Origin: Apiospora phragmitis
Lineage: Eukaryota > Ascomycota > Sordariomycetes > Amphisphaeriales > Apiosporaceae
Assembly (NCBI GenBank): GCA_038363925.1
Contig: JAQQWL010000002.1
Span: 2,728,001 to 2,792,000 of the forward strand
Direction of reading: 5' to 3'
DNA length: 64,000 nt
Part shown: in pieces, positions 12,672 through 24,935 of the stretch
How the letters are laid out: each line of letters begins with the position of its first letter
How positions within the stretch are numbered: position 1 is the stretch's first letter
Position numbers and translations under genes: made by a program
Notes under the pieces: generated by a model
Told to the model about the DNA's origin: nothing
The model's database searches: none
Seen by the model: only the letters and a program-made list of their open reading frames with translations

Positions 12672-13670
12672 ATGGACATGTTGAAGCAACTACAGGGGAA
12701 TGCGCTCCCTCCTGTCTGGCGCAAGCCGCGAAACGCCATAGCCCTTTGCGCCTCTCTCTTCATACTCTCTATACTTTTCTTGCACAGACCGTATCATCAC
12801 CATATGAAAAATCAAGAGCACCAACTAGACGTGGTGATATCGCCGCCTCAAACCGGCTCGCTCGTCGCGAAAAATATTTGGCAGATCTTCTTTCCCCAGA
12901 ATGGTGCAGCAGAGCAATATGTCGCGAATCCAGAGCTCCGCGACACGGCGACATGGATCGGCATGAACCCGGGCTACCAGTACCGCCTAGTGGGGCGCCA
13001 GTGGTCCGACGACTACGTAGAGCGGCAATTTGCCCACGAGAGGGACCTGCTCGAGACCTACCGCTCCCTGACGCAGCACGGCCTCAAGTCCGACATCCTG
13101 CGCTACCTGCTCCTGTCGCGCGAGGGCGGCGTCTACACCGACATCGACACCGTCTCGCTCAAGCCCGTCGACCTCTGGGTGCCGGAGCGGTACCGGCCGG
13201 ACGCGCGCGTCGTCGTCGGCATCGAGTTCGACCGGCGTGACGGCGTGGGCTGGGTCGAGATCCCGCACGACCTCCAGTTCTGCCAGTGGACCATCGCCGC
13301 CGCCCCCGGGCACCCCCTGTTCCGCGCCATGGTCGACCGCGCCGTGCGGTCGCTGCAGGAGCTCACGAGACTGCATAACACCACCATGCCCCTCCTCCGG
13401 CCCACCAACTTCGAGACGGTCAACTCGACGGGGCCCGCCGCCTGGACCGACGTCGTCTTCGAGCACCTCCAGCGCGCCGACCCCCAGATCACCAACCTGA
13501 TGGATATGTCCGGCTTGGTGGAGCCCAGGTTGGTCGGCGACATCTTGATCTTGCCCATCGATGGCTTCGGCATGGGTCAGGGGCACTCGGGCTCCACGAA
13601 TGACGGAAGGATTCCAGATGGGGCCATGCTAAAGCATCTGTTCCATGGCTCGTGGAGGGGAAGCACTTAA
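12672..13670 (+). CDS. alpha-1,6-mannosyltransferase, GT32 family, Och1-like
   Basis: A 332-residue, intronless type II membrane glycosyltransferase, probably acting in the Golgi on N-glycan outer chains. A short basic N-terminus precedes one hydrophobic segment (about residues 18-37, IALCASLFILSILFLHR). The GT32 core follows: IWQIFF near residue 75, then SDILRYLLLSREGGVYTDID around residues 140-160. The final DID is the DXD metal and sugar-nucleotide binding motif. Later family signatures include GPAAWTDVVFEH and a C-terminal HLFHGSWRGS. The start is well placed because only this ATG precedes the membrane anchor. The reading frame is intact throughout, unlike several neighbours. Och1, Hoc1 and other GT32 paralogues are hard to separate by eye, so I give no gene symbol. 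Confidence 0.9.
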   Translation: MDMLKQLQGNALPPVWRKPRNAIALCASLFILSILFLHRPYHHHMKNQEHQLDVVISPPQTGSLVAKNIWQIFFPQNGAAEQYVANPELRDTATWIGMNPGYQYRLVGRQWSDDYVERQFAHERDLLETYRSLTQHGLKSDILRYLLLSREGGVYTDIDTVSLKPVDLWVPERYRPDARVVVGIEFDRRDGVGWVEIPHDLQFCQWTIAAAPGHPLFRAMVDRAVRSLQELTRLHNTTMPLLRPTNFETVNSTGPAAWTDVVFEHLQRADPQITNLMDMSGLVEPRLVGDILILPIDGFGMGQGHSGSTNDGRIPDGAMLKHLFHGSWRGST

Positions 13671-15311
13671 AACCGCATACACCTTATATATGGGATCCGG
13701 CTTATTCGAAAAGGGAGGAAGCTTAGTAGGATGTGGAACGGGCATGACGACCCTAAACTAATAGTTTCGGAGATATTGCACATTTCTCTGTCACTGGTCT
13801 CCGGTAACGATCTTGAGCCCGTGTGCGCCCATCCGGCGCAGTTATCTAACGGGAGAGATCGAGTTCTCATCAAAAACTTGGAGTACTTTGTTGCCCTGAG
13901 AGCCTGTATTTTGATCATACTTTGGTGTTTATGGAGTTCATGGAAAAGGGTTGGATTCTTAGGGAGAGGCTAGAGAAAGCCATCGACCCGCGATACAGCC
14001 AAGATGTGGCATACTCGTCACTTACTTGTAACATATGATCGTCAACACGACTGTCTCGTGGAATACCGAATATCTCCTCTATGCTGTGGATGGGCTACCA
14101 TCGCTGCCGTCATCACGAATTTCTGAAGGCTACCTATCATCTGAAAACCTCGAAACCCGATTGCGGCTGGCTTCGGGATCACACCGCCAAGAAAGCTTAG
14201 GCAGCATACCCCGGTCAACTCAACTTTAAATATAAATAGAAGTTTGCTATATTAAAGTCTGGGCCGGTTGCTATATTATCTCGCGCAGTTAAGACAATGG
14301 GGTCATGGTCCAGGGAAACATGTTGAGGGAGAAACGTTCATGCCAAGGAGAGATGGCATGACATGACCATGCAAACCCAAGCCAGGTGTCATCAGACTGA
14401 CGTTCTTCGCATGAGATCTTTGGACGATCGAAAGCGGTCCAGAGTATGATTCCGTCGACGGATATAGGTTGCGGTAATACTCATTTGAACACAGAATCCG
14501 GGGAAAGGATCTGGACAGACTTGGCAATCTATACAAGAGGACAGGTGAGTATAGAACACTCTCCGTCTCTTCAGAGCAGTTTGACGAGTTATCTTCGGAA
14601 TTTCCGGTAGAGTAGAAGCTTCTGGGCGATCTTGACCGTTTTATTCTGTCGCTGATCTCGAGAGTTATGTAAACTGGAAACAGAACTTTCGCCAGGTGCT
14701 ACATATGGATGTTTGGCGCATGCTCATCAAAATGGGCGGTTTCACGTCCGCTGTGGCTCTGATGAAATTCGACTTTGGATCGTCGACATTGTCAAGGAAT
14801 CTTATTATTGGCGGATTGAGGCTGGTTGCGGCTCGTCACGCAGGTGACGGCGTGGAGTCACGACGTCGAAGGGGGGGCTGGTCCAGCGGTCATGACTCGC
14901 GCCGTGTTTCGCCGTCACATGTCCAAGCCACCCCCGTCTGCACCCTCAATGCCGCTGGAGTGGATGACAACGATGTCCTTGTGACACGATAAATTAACAA
15001 GTGAAACCTGCAATATGCATATTTAACTCTATCCGTCCTCTGGTTGATCATCCAGATGTGTGACCGGATCCGCGGAGGGTCCGAGCCTTGGGAGAAGTAG
15101 CGGTAGGGGAGTGGGAGGACGCGGAAATGATATCGTTACCTACATACTTTTACTCATTCTCGCGAAGAATCATGAATCAATAATCTTATATATGGCGTCA
15201 CTCCGTCCCCAAGGATACTCCGGCGCTATTTACACGAGGCTTATCAGAGTTGTCGTTCACCCGCCGTCCCTCAAATCATCGCCACGCCGCACGACGCTGG
15301 AAAGCAGCACA
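13671..15311. other. intergenic, 1.6 kb
   Basis: Only short open stretches without motifs were found. The interval holds the 3' region of the GT32 gene and the promoter of the receptor gene. Nothing further was seen. Confidence 0.55.
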
Positions 15312-16755
15312 ATGGGTTGGGTCGAACACGTCGCGGGACCGACGTTGGTCCTCAGCTTGCTGTCGTCCCTGGCCACGGGCCTGGTGCTGATGATATGGCT
15401 CAGCTCAACGGCGAAACCGGTGGTCAAGGAAGGCGCGGCCGAGAAGAAATGCGCTGCGCGAAGCGCTGGTGCTCAACTTGATGATAGCAGGTGAGTAATA
15501 TAGCAGAACTTGCGGCTGCTGCTGTGCCTACGTTCTGGCGGGGTTGTTTATTGTTCGGTACTGGGGGGCTAACAAGATTTGAACGTCCTTCCAGAGTTCG
15601 TCAACTCGACGAATAACAGTGTATCGGGGATACGAGTCGTCACTTCACACATTCCCATATCGACTGGGCCGCTCTGCAGCCTCAATGGCTGGACCGGTCA
15701 GGTCTCAGTCCAAGTATGTACTCAAAAGTCAACCCGATATATCCTTCCTATATGTGCCCTTTGACTTACAGACATTGACCAGGCATCCGATTTCTCTATA
15801 TTCGCAATAGTCCTGGTGACACTATTGACCTTCAACTATCACACCTGGCCGATGCGAGTCTCCAATCCCGTCAAGTTTGGCGTGTGCTTGCTGATTTGGG
15901 TCATCCCTTTTGCCACAGGTAAGACTTTCTGCTAGCCATCCTCTTTGAGTTGAGCCAAAGCCCGGGGATGCTAACTAACATGATGTTTTAGGGACTATAG
16001 CTTTGGCGTTGAACAAGATGGAGCCCGCCTCGGGGAACTGGTGTTGGATCGCGGGTGACCCTCCGTATCTACGCTATGTCCTGGGCCATGGTTGGCGCTT
16101 CGCCATTTTTATACTCATCATTGCCATTTACCTGTACATTTTCGCAAAGGTCATGCTGCGAGTCCGGACTCGCAAGAGGACCAACAGCCGGAGCGCAGAG
16201 CTAGGTCGCCCCAAGATCAGTGAGATCAGGTGGCCATCTGCTACTATACAATCAGCAAGTGAGTGGAACCTCCTATGTGTTTAGGCGAGGGGGAAGGCCG
16301 TTGCTAACGCCAAATTTTTCTTCTTCTTTGTACAGAGGACCTAGAATTCCAAATGCAGTCGGTCGAGACGCCGAGCCGGGAAGAGTTCGCCATCCGGCCC
16401 AGCCACTCTCGGACCAACTCGCAGCGCTCGGCGGCGGGCCCCGTGCGGTCCAACGGCCGCCACCACCACTTCGACACGGAGCTGCGGCACTGGCTCGTGC
16501 TGTCCATCTACCCGCTCACGTACATGCTGGTGTGGCTCCCGGGCCTCGCGAATCGGCTCGTCGAGCTCCAGGGGGCAGTCGCAGCTCCTGTCGGTGCTGC
16601 AGGCGACGACGCAGCTGACGGGCTTTATCAACGCGCTGTGCTACGGCTTCAAGGAGCTGCACGGGCGCGTCCAGAAGAAGGAGAACGTCAACCGGAGCCT
16701 CTCGGAGCACCAGAATCAGCGGTGGGGGTTCACGGTGTACCGAGAGCTGTCTTAG
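15312..16755 (+). CDS. G protein-coupled receptor, cAMP-receptor-like (fungal class V)
   Basis: Seven-transmembrane receptor of the fungal cAMP-receptor-like class, expected at the plasma membrane upstream of a heterotrimeric G protein. Five exons join with consistent phases: 15312-15490, 15595-15713, 15783-15918, 15992-16258 and 16336-16755. Introns begin GTGAGT, GTATGT, GTAAGA and GTGAGT. TM1 is near residues 8-30 and TM2 contains ALVLNLMIAEF. The extracellular side carries PLCSLNGWTGQ, a motif I associate with this class, and WCWI precedes a GWRFAIF helix. The last exon has an Arg/Ser-rich third loop, LSIYPLTYMLVWLPGLANR (TM6) and a TM7-like QATTQLTGFINALCYGF. Two apparent one-base insertions interrupt the frame, near 15397-15405 and in a G5 run at 16571-16575; removing both gives an exact 373-codon frame. 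Ligand unknown. Confidence 0.85.
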
Positions 16756-19635
16756 GAACGTGACGGACGAGACAAAACAGGGCAGGCGATGATTAATGAT
16801 GTCACGTCTGAGAGATAAGAAGAATAACAATAATAGGAAGAAACATGGACCAGATCCTGCAAGCGTATCATTTGTTTTTTTGGGGGTGCTTTTAGTTTGT
16901 TTTACCCCGAACGAGCATGGCTATGCCTATGGATAGATATATACCCGGATTTGCTTTTCATATACCTCGAAGACCAAGATGCAATGAAGAGATCAGGCGC
17001 AAGAGTGTCATTCTATACGAAACGCTTACCTATATGTACCGACACAGCAATACTTGTCCTTGCCTTTCTCAAGGACTTCTTATTTCTGGGGTTTCGTGTA
17101 GGGTGGAATGTATTTTATTGTATCATAGGCCAATATAGATGATAGATGTAACCGGGCCAGTTTTCAAGACCAATCCTGTATTTTCACAAGTTCTGTGAAA
17201 TGCTTGACAGCTGCAACACGGCAGCCCTTACCTATGTTCATAGCTCTCAAGGTGGCCAATCCCGAGGAGCCGGGCTGCCGAAAACCGACACAGGCCGTAT
17301 GCTCAAAACAGAGCAGCTGCTAAGATTGAAGGAACCCATCGAGCAACTGATTATTTGCCGTTGTATCCCTGATGGCATGCCAGTGGCGCGGATACAGGTT
17401 AATCGTTTACTCCTGGGTTGGGGATAGGCTGGAAATATGAAGTCCTCTGTAAGCCAAGGAATGGCTCATATCGACAGGCTTGGGATCGACTTAGCCAGTC
17501 CATCTTTCACGTAATGTTCTAGAGATATGACCAATACCATCCAGCGATCTGACGCAAGAAGACCGGCACTGTCACAGTCCAGCAGCCGTAGAAGAGAGAG
17601 CAGTGTTCACACAATGAGCAATGAGCGGAGAGGTTGAATCACTACAGGCGGTCAGTTCATTAATCATTACAGGCGGTCAGTTCATTATCTGGTCTCCAAA
17701 ACAATGTATACTGTCAGATCTGCGGCGCTGACTCGAGCACGTTGCTAACTGATTGGCTGTGAGGACATCTCAAGTTCTGCAATAAGAAGCGTAGTGTCGA
17801 CCGCCTAATCAAGTCCCGGGTGCACTACGTGGTTGAGTTTGTTATGATTTTTGCCTAGTTTGATAATGTCAACATGCGTCCGGGAACTATTTCTAGACAA
17901 TAGCCACAGAATGTCGCTGTACAGGGCAACGTGTCACCAATCCGACAATGCTTGTGTACGGCAACAAAGCGGGCTGCTGGCTCGCCTGCTCGCACTTCTC
18001 GGAAACACGTCCCGCGTGGGGCCGTTGGAGGGAAAGCCCCAGATCAAAGAACATTTCTAGTGTCGCGATCATCAGCTACTGTAGATCATCAGCTGGACTA
18101 GACCATTCAGAAGGCTGAACGCTCGCACGCCTCAAACTTGTCGATGCCGCCGGCGCGACTGCTTAGATGACACGACGGTACAGGGGCAGGAACCAGTGCA
18201 AGTGAAGTGGTTCACAACTTAGATACACGTCTGGGGTGCCTGACACGACATGACATGGGCTGTGGTGGAACTCGCGTGAACGTCCATGTTGGTATACATA
18301 CTTACATACTCGGAAGTATACTTACATGCTTACGTCAAACCAAGAGGAGCTGGCTGATCCGCTTTAGCCTGTAAGATCCGGGGAAGACGCAACGTGCCGG
18401 CCGTGGGCAATGCAATTTGGACGGACACCCTGGGCCCAAAACCCAAAGAGCCAATGCGGATGTTGCGGTCCAAGGGAGAGACAACTTGGGCAGGAAATTG
18501 CATCATAAACCGTGCTTTCCTTGAGAGCATAGAAACTCAAACGAGCAAGATGGCGGGGTTGCGGTTGCGATAAACATATGAATGTGAATGGTGGTGGTGT
18601 GTGTAAGTATGTGTGGATTCCTATCGTTGACTTACATGTCAGTAGTAGTTCTGTCCTTCTGGAAACGCCGTCGCGAGCCGCTGGTTGGGCTGAAATGCGA
18701 GTGGGTGTCAGTGGATGAGAGGATCGCTGGGACGTTCCTGGCACTACCGAGTACTTACTATGGGCGGCATTGAGCGCAGTGAGGGAGTGACCTGAAGGAG
18801 TTTGGTAGGATCTTGATCAAGACGACCAGGTAGCGACTATCGGGGCTCGACTGCTCCATTGCGCGGCAACTCGATTTCGAATTAACTTTCCACATGCTCA
18901 GGCCAAGCGCAAAACAATCTCATTCAAACCTGGATTGTTGACGCACGTGGCCGGGGAACCGGTAACTGGGATGCGACTTGACCCGCCAGGTTAGCATCAT
19001 CAGTCAGTCTATTCCACCGCTCTGCCTCGCATTCAATTGCTCCTGTATCTGTACTGAGACATATTGATTCGGTTTAGGTATGATCAACTCACTGGTGGAC
19101 GCACTTGGTACTGGAGTATTACAGTACGGACATTGTCGAAAAAAGCATGTTCATCCCTTCATCCTGGGCATGCTTGGTGATGGATGCTGGACGGCGGGAC
19201 CGTTTTTGTTTGACAGGTACCACCTACCCGAGGGGGGCACGGAGCTCCGGCATCGCTCCACCGCCTAAGGATCCCCTAATATTAGTTGCGAGCCCAACGC
19301 TACCTACCCAGAAACCTGCCGCCACCTCAACTGGGAGGTACTGCACTATCGCGCTCTTTTTTCGCTTTCCCATTTTCTGACTTCTCACATTTTTCCCACT
19401 CCCATGAATGATATCCGCCCCCAAACCCTTTGCTGATAACATTCCTTTCCCACCCATTATTTTGTGTGCGTCGGCTTCACCCGTCTATCGTTTCGGATTC
19501 CACACCCCTTCCTCCCTACCATTCGACTCGGCAGAGCAGAGAGATAGCATAGCGCGCCCAGGGTCATCCCACACACATTTCACAACGTTGCTGCGAAGCA
19601 TCCCTCTCTCTCCCATTTCTCCTAGCATTCGCCAG
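16756..19635. other. intergenic, 2.9 kb
   Basis: The longest gene-free stretch of the window. Open stretches are short and unconvincing on both strands. It contains a 25-bp tandem duplication (listed separately) and, near 18290-18340, short repeats of a TACTTACATAC-like word. The last few hundred bases are pyrimidine-rich, as expected for the leader of the Kcs1-type gene. Confidence 0.5.
17638..17687. repeat. tandem duplication of a 25-bp unit
   Basis: Two adjacent copies of a 25-bp unit (core ACAGGCGGTCAGTTCATTA), 17638-17662 and 17663-17687, differ at one position. They lie in a large intergenic region. No target-site duplication or open frame links them to a mobile element, so a local slippage duplication is the simplest reading. 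Confidence 0.85.
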
Positions 19636-22600
19636 ATGTTCACCTCATGTCTAGCCCGCCTTTCACCCGAAAATGCCGCATGCGCTGCATCGATGAGCCA
19701 ATCTTCTGATCTGCATCCAGCACAGCCGGAGCAGCAGCAACAGCAGCAGCAGATGCTTATCGCGCCCGGCCCAGCACCACCACCACTACCAAAACCCGCA
19801 CAATCCCAACCATCACCACCATCACCTCACCCTCCCCTATCACTTCTTCTACCACTACCAGCGCTAGCACCCCGGGCGTGGGTTTAATTACAGCAACGGG
19901 CATAAGCAATGTGGTGGCAGACGTGGATAGCGCGAGTCCCAATCTTGAACCTGAATCTGTAGCTGTAACCGCTATCATTGGGACCACGAATGACACCCAT
20001 ACTACTTCTACCTCCCCGGTTCCTGTATCTCATTCCCATGTACCTCTCCCTGCCCATCCCGCCGGCAATGTCTTGCCTGCGGGGCCAGGTACAAGTACTT
20101 CTTTGCCTAATAGTACATCTTCCGTATCAACCCTTTCTTCTTCTTCTTTTTCTTCTGAGTCTTCTGAGTCTTCCACCCCAGTCGCAGATCCAAGTAATAA
20201 TAAAAAGTCGAGACCTCCCACTGTCTCCATCAGATCCAATGGGCCTTCGTTGCTGACCCAGGCGCTCGCTTCTGCTCGAGGCATTCCTCCTAACCTATCG
20301 TCCTTGCCGTCTCATACTCAACAGCAAGATACGCGACGTCCTGAGCAAAGTCCCACTCGTACTAACGACACCGCCAACAACAGCCAGCCCAGGAACACTC
20401 CGGATGCGCCGACATCTCGGCCCACAACCGAATCTCGCGATGTCTTGCCCAATCACAGCCGTGGCGCATCCTTAACGCCGCCAGCCAACTCGGTTCACGC
20501 CTCCACAAGCCCCGAGTCGTCCGGTGCGCAAACGACATCTCCAGAAAGCCATAACGTACCTGCAGTACCCGTACGCACGCCTGCCATGCCAGCCTTGACA
20601 GACCCGCGTTTTGATGCGGCCCATGAGTCTACATCAGATCCCAAGGGGAGGCCCAGATCTCTGGAACGAACATACAAGGAGATCAGAACCTATCCCTCAG
20701 GTGTCAATGGGACTACCAACGGAGAGGATGCAGCCTTCTCCCAGCTTTTCGGCGACGAGAACTCAACAATCGTTACGTCCAATGGCCACACGGCATCAGA
20801 AGACACTCGCGCCCAGTATAGGACATGGAGGGCAGAGCGTACACTCTCAATGGGCCCCGAGAAAGCCTGGTCCATCGGCAATGGTGACCTGGTCGACACC
20901 GAAGCCGGTCAGGTGGAAAAGTCCATCGCCGAAGCCTTGGCCGGGGTGGAACCCACGCGCAGTCGCAAAGCTAGCCACAGTCTTCGCTTCTTTAAAGAAG
21001 GCCTGCCTGACGGCCAGGCTAAGCGCAAAGATATCAGGATCGCGCCATATCACCATGAAGCTAATTCATCCCTGTCGTCTGCCCACGATGTCGCAAACCT
21101 GATAGACCCGGAACTCCGGAGCCCCCGCCTTCCGGGAAGAACAAATTCTTTTCCCTCTGCCAGCTCCGTTGTTGAATCGCCGTCTGAGGCGGGGGAGGCA
21201 GGTTCTGATTACTTCAGTGTCAAACGAAATTCGGATGTCGTTGACGAGGAGGAGCAAAACCATGCCCTAGCAGAGGACCAGGAGTCACCTGAAGCTGGAC
21301 ATGATACACACCCGATACGGACGCTACGTTAAAAGATGGCAAAACACAGCCACGGAGGGGCTTGACTTCGGCGGCTGAAAACGATGATACACCAGAGGAA
21401 GGAGAGTACTCCGGCGAAGAGAAGATCTCCTCAGCTGTATTCGTGCCGCATCAAGGTTTGGAGGGAATGAACACGGCCCAGCCGCGGAGGGAAACAGCAG
21501 GGAAGCTCACACCAGTCCATCGAGGCTCTAACCCAGAGGGCCCTGGTCCTTGGCTTGTTAAAGCCAATGAACCCGAAGACGATGGACGACCAGACCATCA
21601 TGAGTCTGGGCAAACCCCTTGTGAAACTGGCGACAGTGGGTTTGCCAGATGCGCGGATGGCCCGACTGACCACGAAAATGCGATCGAAGACGACCATGAA
21701 GACGGTGAGAGGGCGCACGCCCCCAGTAGAACATCTCGTGCTATCCATGAAGACCACGTTCACGTGCATGACCACCAAATCGAGCCTGCAGCACCTCTGG
21801 AGGCGATTGAACTCATACCTTACAAACACCAGGTTGGTGGGCATACGACACTGTGGAGGTTCTCTAAGCGCGCTGTGTGTAAGCAATTGAACAATAGCGA
21901 GAATAAGTTCTATGAGACATTGAGCGGTTTCACCGCGATCTTTTGCCGTTTCTGCCAAGGTTAGACCACCTTCCTATTGAGAGTTTCCCCGTGATGCTAT
22001 TCTGCATTTTCTGTTGCTATTGGTGTTGTCGAATGCGTTGACTGATGAGTTTTGCAGATATATTGGTGTTCTCAATGTCACCTTCCAGAAACAGCCGCGG
22101 CGCAAATCCATCGTCAAGAGGGACGAGAGCTTGGGTAGTGATGAAAAGGATATCGACCACACTGTCCAGTCAAATGATGACCGGTTATACCCTGAGATGC
22201 TCAAGAACTCACTCGCCGGCACAGTGGCCGCCAAAGAACACCGCAGAGTCATCAGCCAATCAATGCAGTCTGGGCCAACACCAATCCCAACTGTAACATT
22301 CGTGGATAATCAGCATATCCTTCCTCGGAGCTTTCTGCAGCCTTCAGGTACAAGCCCACCACAGCGGGCGAGAAGTCAATCTGATGCTGCTGCGTGTTTC
22401 GACTTTATTGAGAAGTCCGACGAAAAACGGGGAGTAAATGGTAAACTGGTACGGCGGCCTACACTTGAGGATCGCCATGCTAAAAGCTGGGGAGCCACGA
22501 CTGTGAATAAGCGGCTGCGGAATGAGGTATTCAATGATGCGTTTCTGAAACAGCCTATTGCCGTTCAAAGACACCAGAGGCCAGCTTCCCATCAGCGCTC

Positions 22601-23960
22601 TATTCCCCGCAGACATGCGCATCCCGGCTCTATACGATCTAGCGCCTCTGATCCTGCATTGGAGCGATGCCGAACCGAGTCAAGCAATCCTGTCGAACTC
22701 ATACACGGCCATAGTCCTTTGCGCTCCATGCCACAGCTCACTCAAACTCAGAGCGACCTCGGGCTGGAGGGCAGCCACCCGGAGGCCGACCCTACGGAAC
22801 AGGTCAAAGATGTCACAGGAACTAGTGCGCCCGAGGCTGACACAATGACCGGTCAGTTCCCACACCAGCGGCGCAAGAGACGGTACTCGGGGACTGGCCT
22901 AAGAAGAAGGCCGGATGATGTCTCCGGAAGTCGCGGTGCTCTCAAGTACTTCGAGGACGTGGACGATGCTGGGTATAAGGGTGATACAGAAACCAACGGC
23001 AGCCACGTTCTCACGCCCGCTGAGCCGGAGCAGGACCAAGCAATGTCTACCATGGCACGATCCAATCACTCTTCGGCAGGACCATCTGAGCTCCCCAGCC
23101 CGGCCTTGGAAGTCAAAAAGATTCCCAGACCTGTCAATCCCAAAGAAGCCCAAACACGGCAGGAGTCCATCAAGTTCTTCTTGCTGCTGGAAGATTTGAC
23201 AGCGGGCATGAAACGCCCGTGCATCATGGATTTGAAAATGGGCACGAGACAGTATGGAGTGGAAGCAACCTCGAAAAAACGGGAGTCGCAGAGGCGAAAG
23301 TGTGCAGGGACAACCTCACGAGAGCTAGGTGTCCGTGTATGTGGACTACAAACATGGGACGTGAAGGAACAACGATACCTTTTCAAGGACAAGTACTATG
23401 GCCGCAACATCAAAGCAGGCGACGAATTCCAACAGGCGCTGACGCTTTTCTTGTCCAACGGTATTGAGGACTCGAGTGTACTGCGACATATCCCCAAAAT
23501 TTTGCAGAAACTCAACCAGCTCGAGGAGACGGTGAGGCGCCTGCGAGGATATCGGTTCTACGCGGCAAGCCTCCTGATGTTCTATGACGAGGACACAAAC
23601 GAGGACGATTACGATACAATGGTTGACGATTCAACGACTGACTTTGCGACGGATACGGAGGAGACGGTCGAAGCTCGGCGGCGTCGGCGACGCGACAAGA
23701 AGGAGATCGATTTCAAGATAGCCGATTTTGCGAACAGCGTCACACCGGACGACCTGAGGCGGGACAAGCCGTGTCCACCACAGCATCCAGACGAGCCGGA
23801 CGGCGGCTTTCTGCGTGGGCTTGCAAGTTTGCGCAAATATTTCCTGAAGATTCAGAGTGATGTTCGGGCCGAGCTAGGGTTGGCGTCGCATTATAGACAG
23901 GGGCGGACAGGTGATTATGGCCAGATGGAAGAGGCCGCCGACGATTCCGTTAGCGAATGA
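19636..23960 (+). CDS. kcs1: inositol hexakisphosphate kinase, Kcs1 type
   Basis: Makes inositol pyrophosphates from IP6 and ATP, affecting phosphate signalling, vacuole and stress biology. The catalytic IPK domain is C-terminal. The N-lobe [18 protein letters not shown] lies near 21815-21870. It is followed by [14 protein letters not shown] and the family motif PCIMDLKMG (PxxxDxKxG) near 23217-23243. Then come [10 protein letters not shown] and [10 protein letters not shown], which hold the SLL and metal-binding Asp motifs. The long N-terminus is Gln-, Thr- and Ser-rich and poorly conserved. One intron, 21960-22057, is supported by the in-phase join LPFLPR to YIGVLNVTF. Three one-base frame changes are needed: within the Pro/Thr tract at about 19770-19800, near 21305, and near 21920 (FYET followed by ERFHRDLL). 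Restoring one base at each gives an exact 1,410-codon frame. ATG 19636 is the first good start, but 19693 is possible. Confidence 0.9.
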
Positions 23961-24935
23961 GGAGGAAAGGCCAGACAGGCTGCTTGAAGACGTCGCGCAG
24001 CGTTCCTACCACTTGGAGCGCGGCATTCAGCGTGGCATATCATAGGCGCGAGACTATTGAGCTAAGGGAATAGCTTACTTTCGCTATGCGTGCACGTCTG
24101 TCAGCCAGCCTCGACTTCGGCCCATCTAGAAAGGCCAGAGAAGCTCTCACTTTGGCCGACTTGCGGGCGTACACAGGATTGGGGATGGAGTTTGGATGTG
24201 TTTCTCTTTTCGAGGGGTTTCCCCTATCGGTTCCTGTCTGCATCCATCAAACATACCCCGCATGTTATGGGCGTTTTGTGTCTTTTTTCTTTTCTGGTTT
24301 TGTTTCTGACTTGAGGACTTGCATCAGAATGGCTCTACCTTGCTTACTGTTTGTTGCCTGCTTTTACGCAATGAGGTCGGGAGGTCTTTCACTTCTAGGT
24401 AGCCCTGCTGGGCTGGGCAGAGAGGAAGGAGAAAGGTGCACCACGCTGCGTACTAGAGGTAGATAACGACTAATGCTGCAATGATTAATTGAGAGACTGC
24501 AGTCAATTCATCATCTTTTCTTGCTCCCAGAAAAAGTGACAACTTGTATTGTTTTTGCGTGCTTATATGGAACATATTCAGGTAAAGAAAGGTAGACATG
24601 CAGATGAACGTGTGGAGGTTTAGATCAATGTGCATATGCAATGCAATTGGTGGAGGCGCCCCCTGGAGCTTCTCTCCGCATCAAGTCAATACCTAATGTA
24701 TGTAGAGCCCGATAAGATAAGAATTTAAACCCAAGCTCAGCCAGACCTTTTTTGTGATGTTACCTCCCATCATCATCAAACAACCTCTCTACGAATTTAA
24801 TCACGACGACCGACGAGAATGGCAAGCTGGTAGACCTAGATGCCTCTCCCTAATCAGAACGACTTCTAGTCTGGCTGTCGACCCTAGCACGAAACAACGC
24901 GTTCGCTTGCGCCTGCAAGCTTGCCAATCGCCATC
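23961..24935. other. intergenic, about 1 kb
   Basis: Space between the 3' end of the kinase gene and the cyclophilin gene. No supported coding frame was found. The final 200 bases presumably hold the promoter and leader of the cyclophilin gene. Confidence 0.55.

Noticed and set aside
12987..13586. Minus-strand open frame opposite the GT32 gene
   Set aside because: Compositional mirror of the real gene, with no start context or homology.
14696..14992. 98-codon open frame between GT32 and the GPCR
   Set aside because: No motif or homology-like features, and no conserved start context.
16756..19635. Transposon remnant in the largest gene-free region
   Set aside because: No terminal repeats, transposase-like frame or target-site duplication seen; only a 25-bp tandem duplication.
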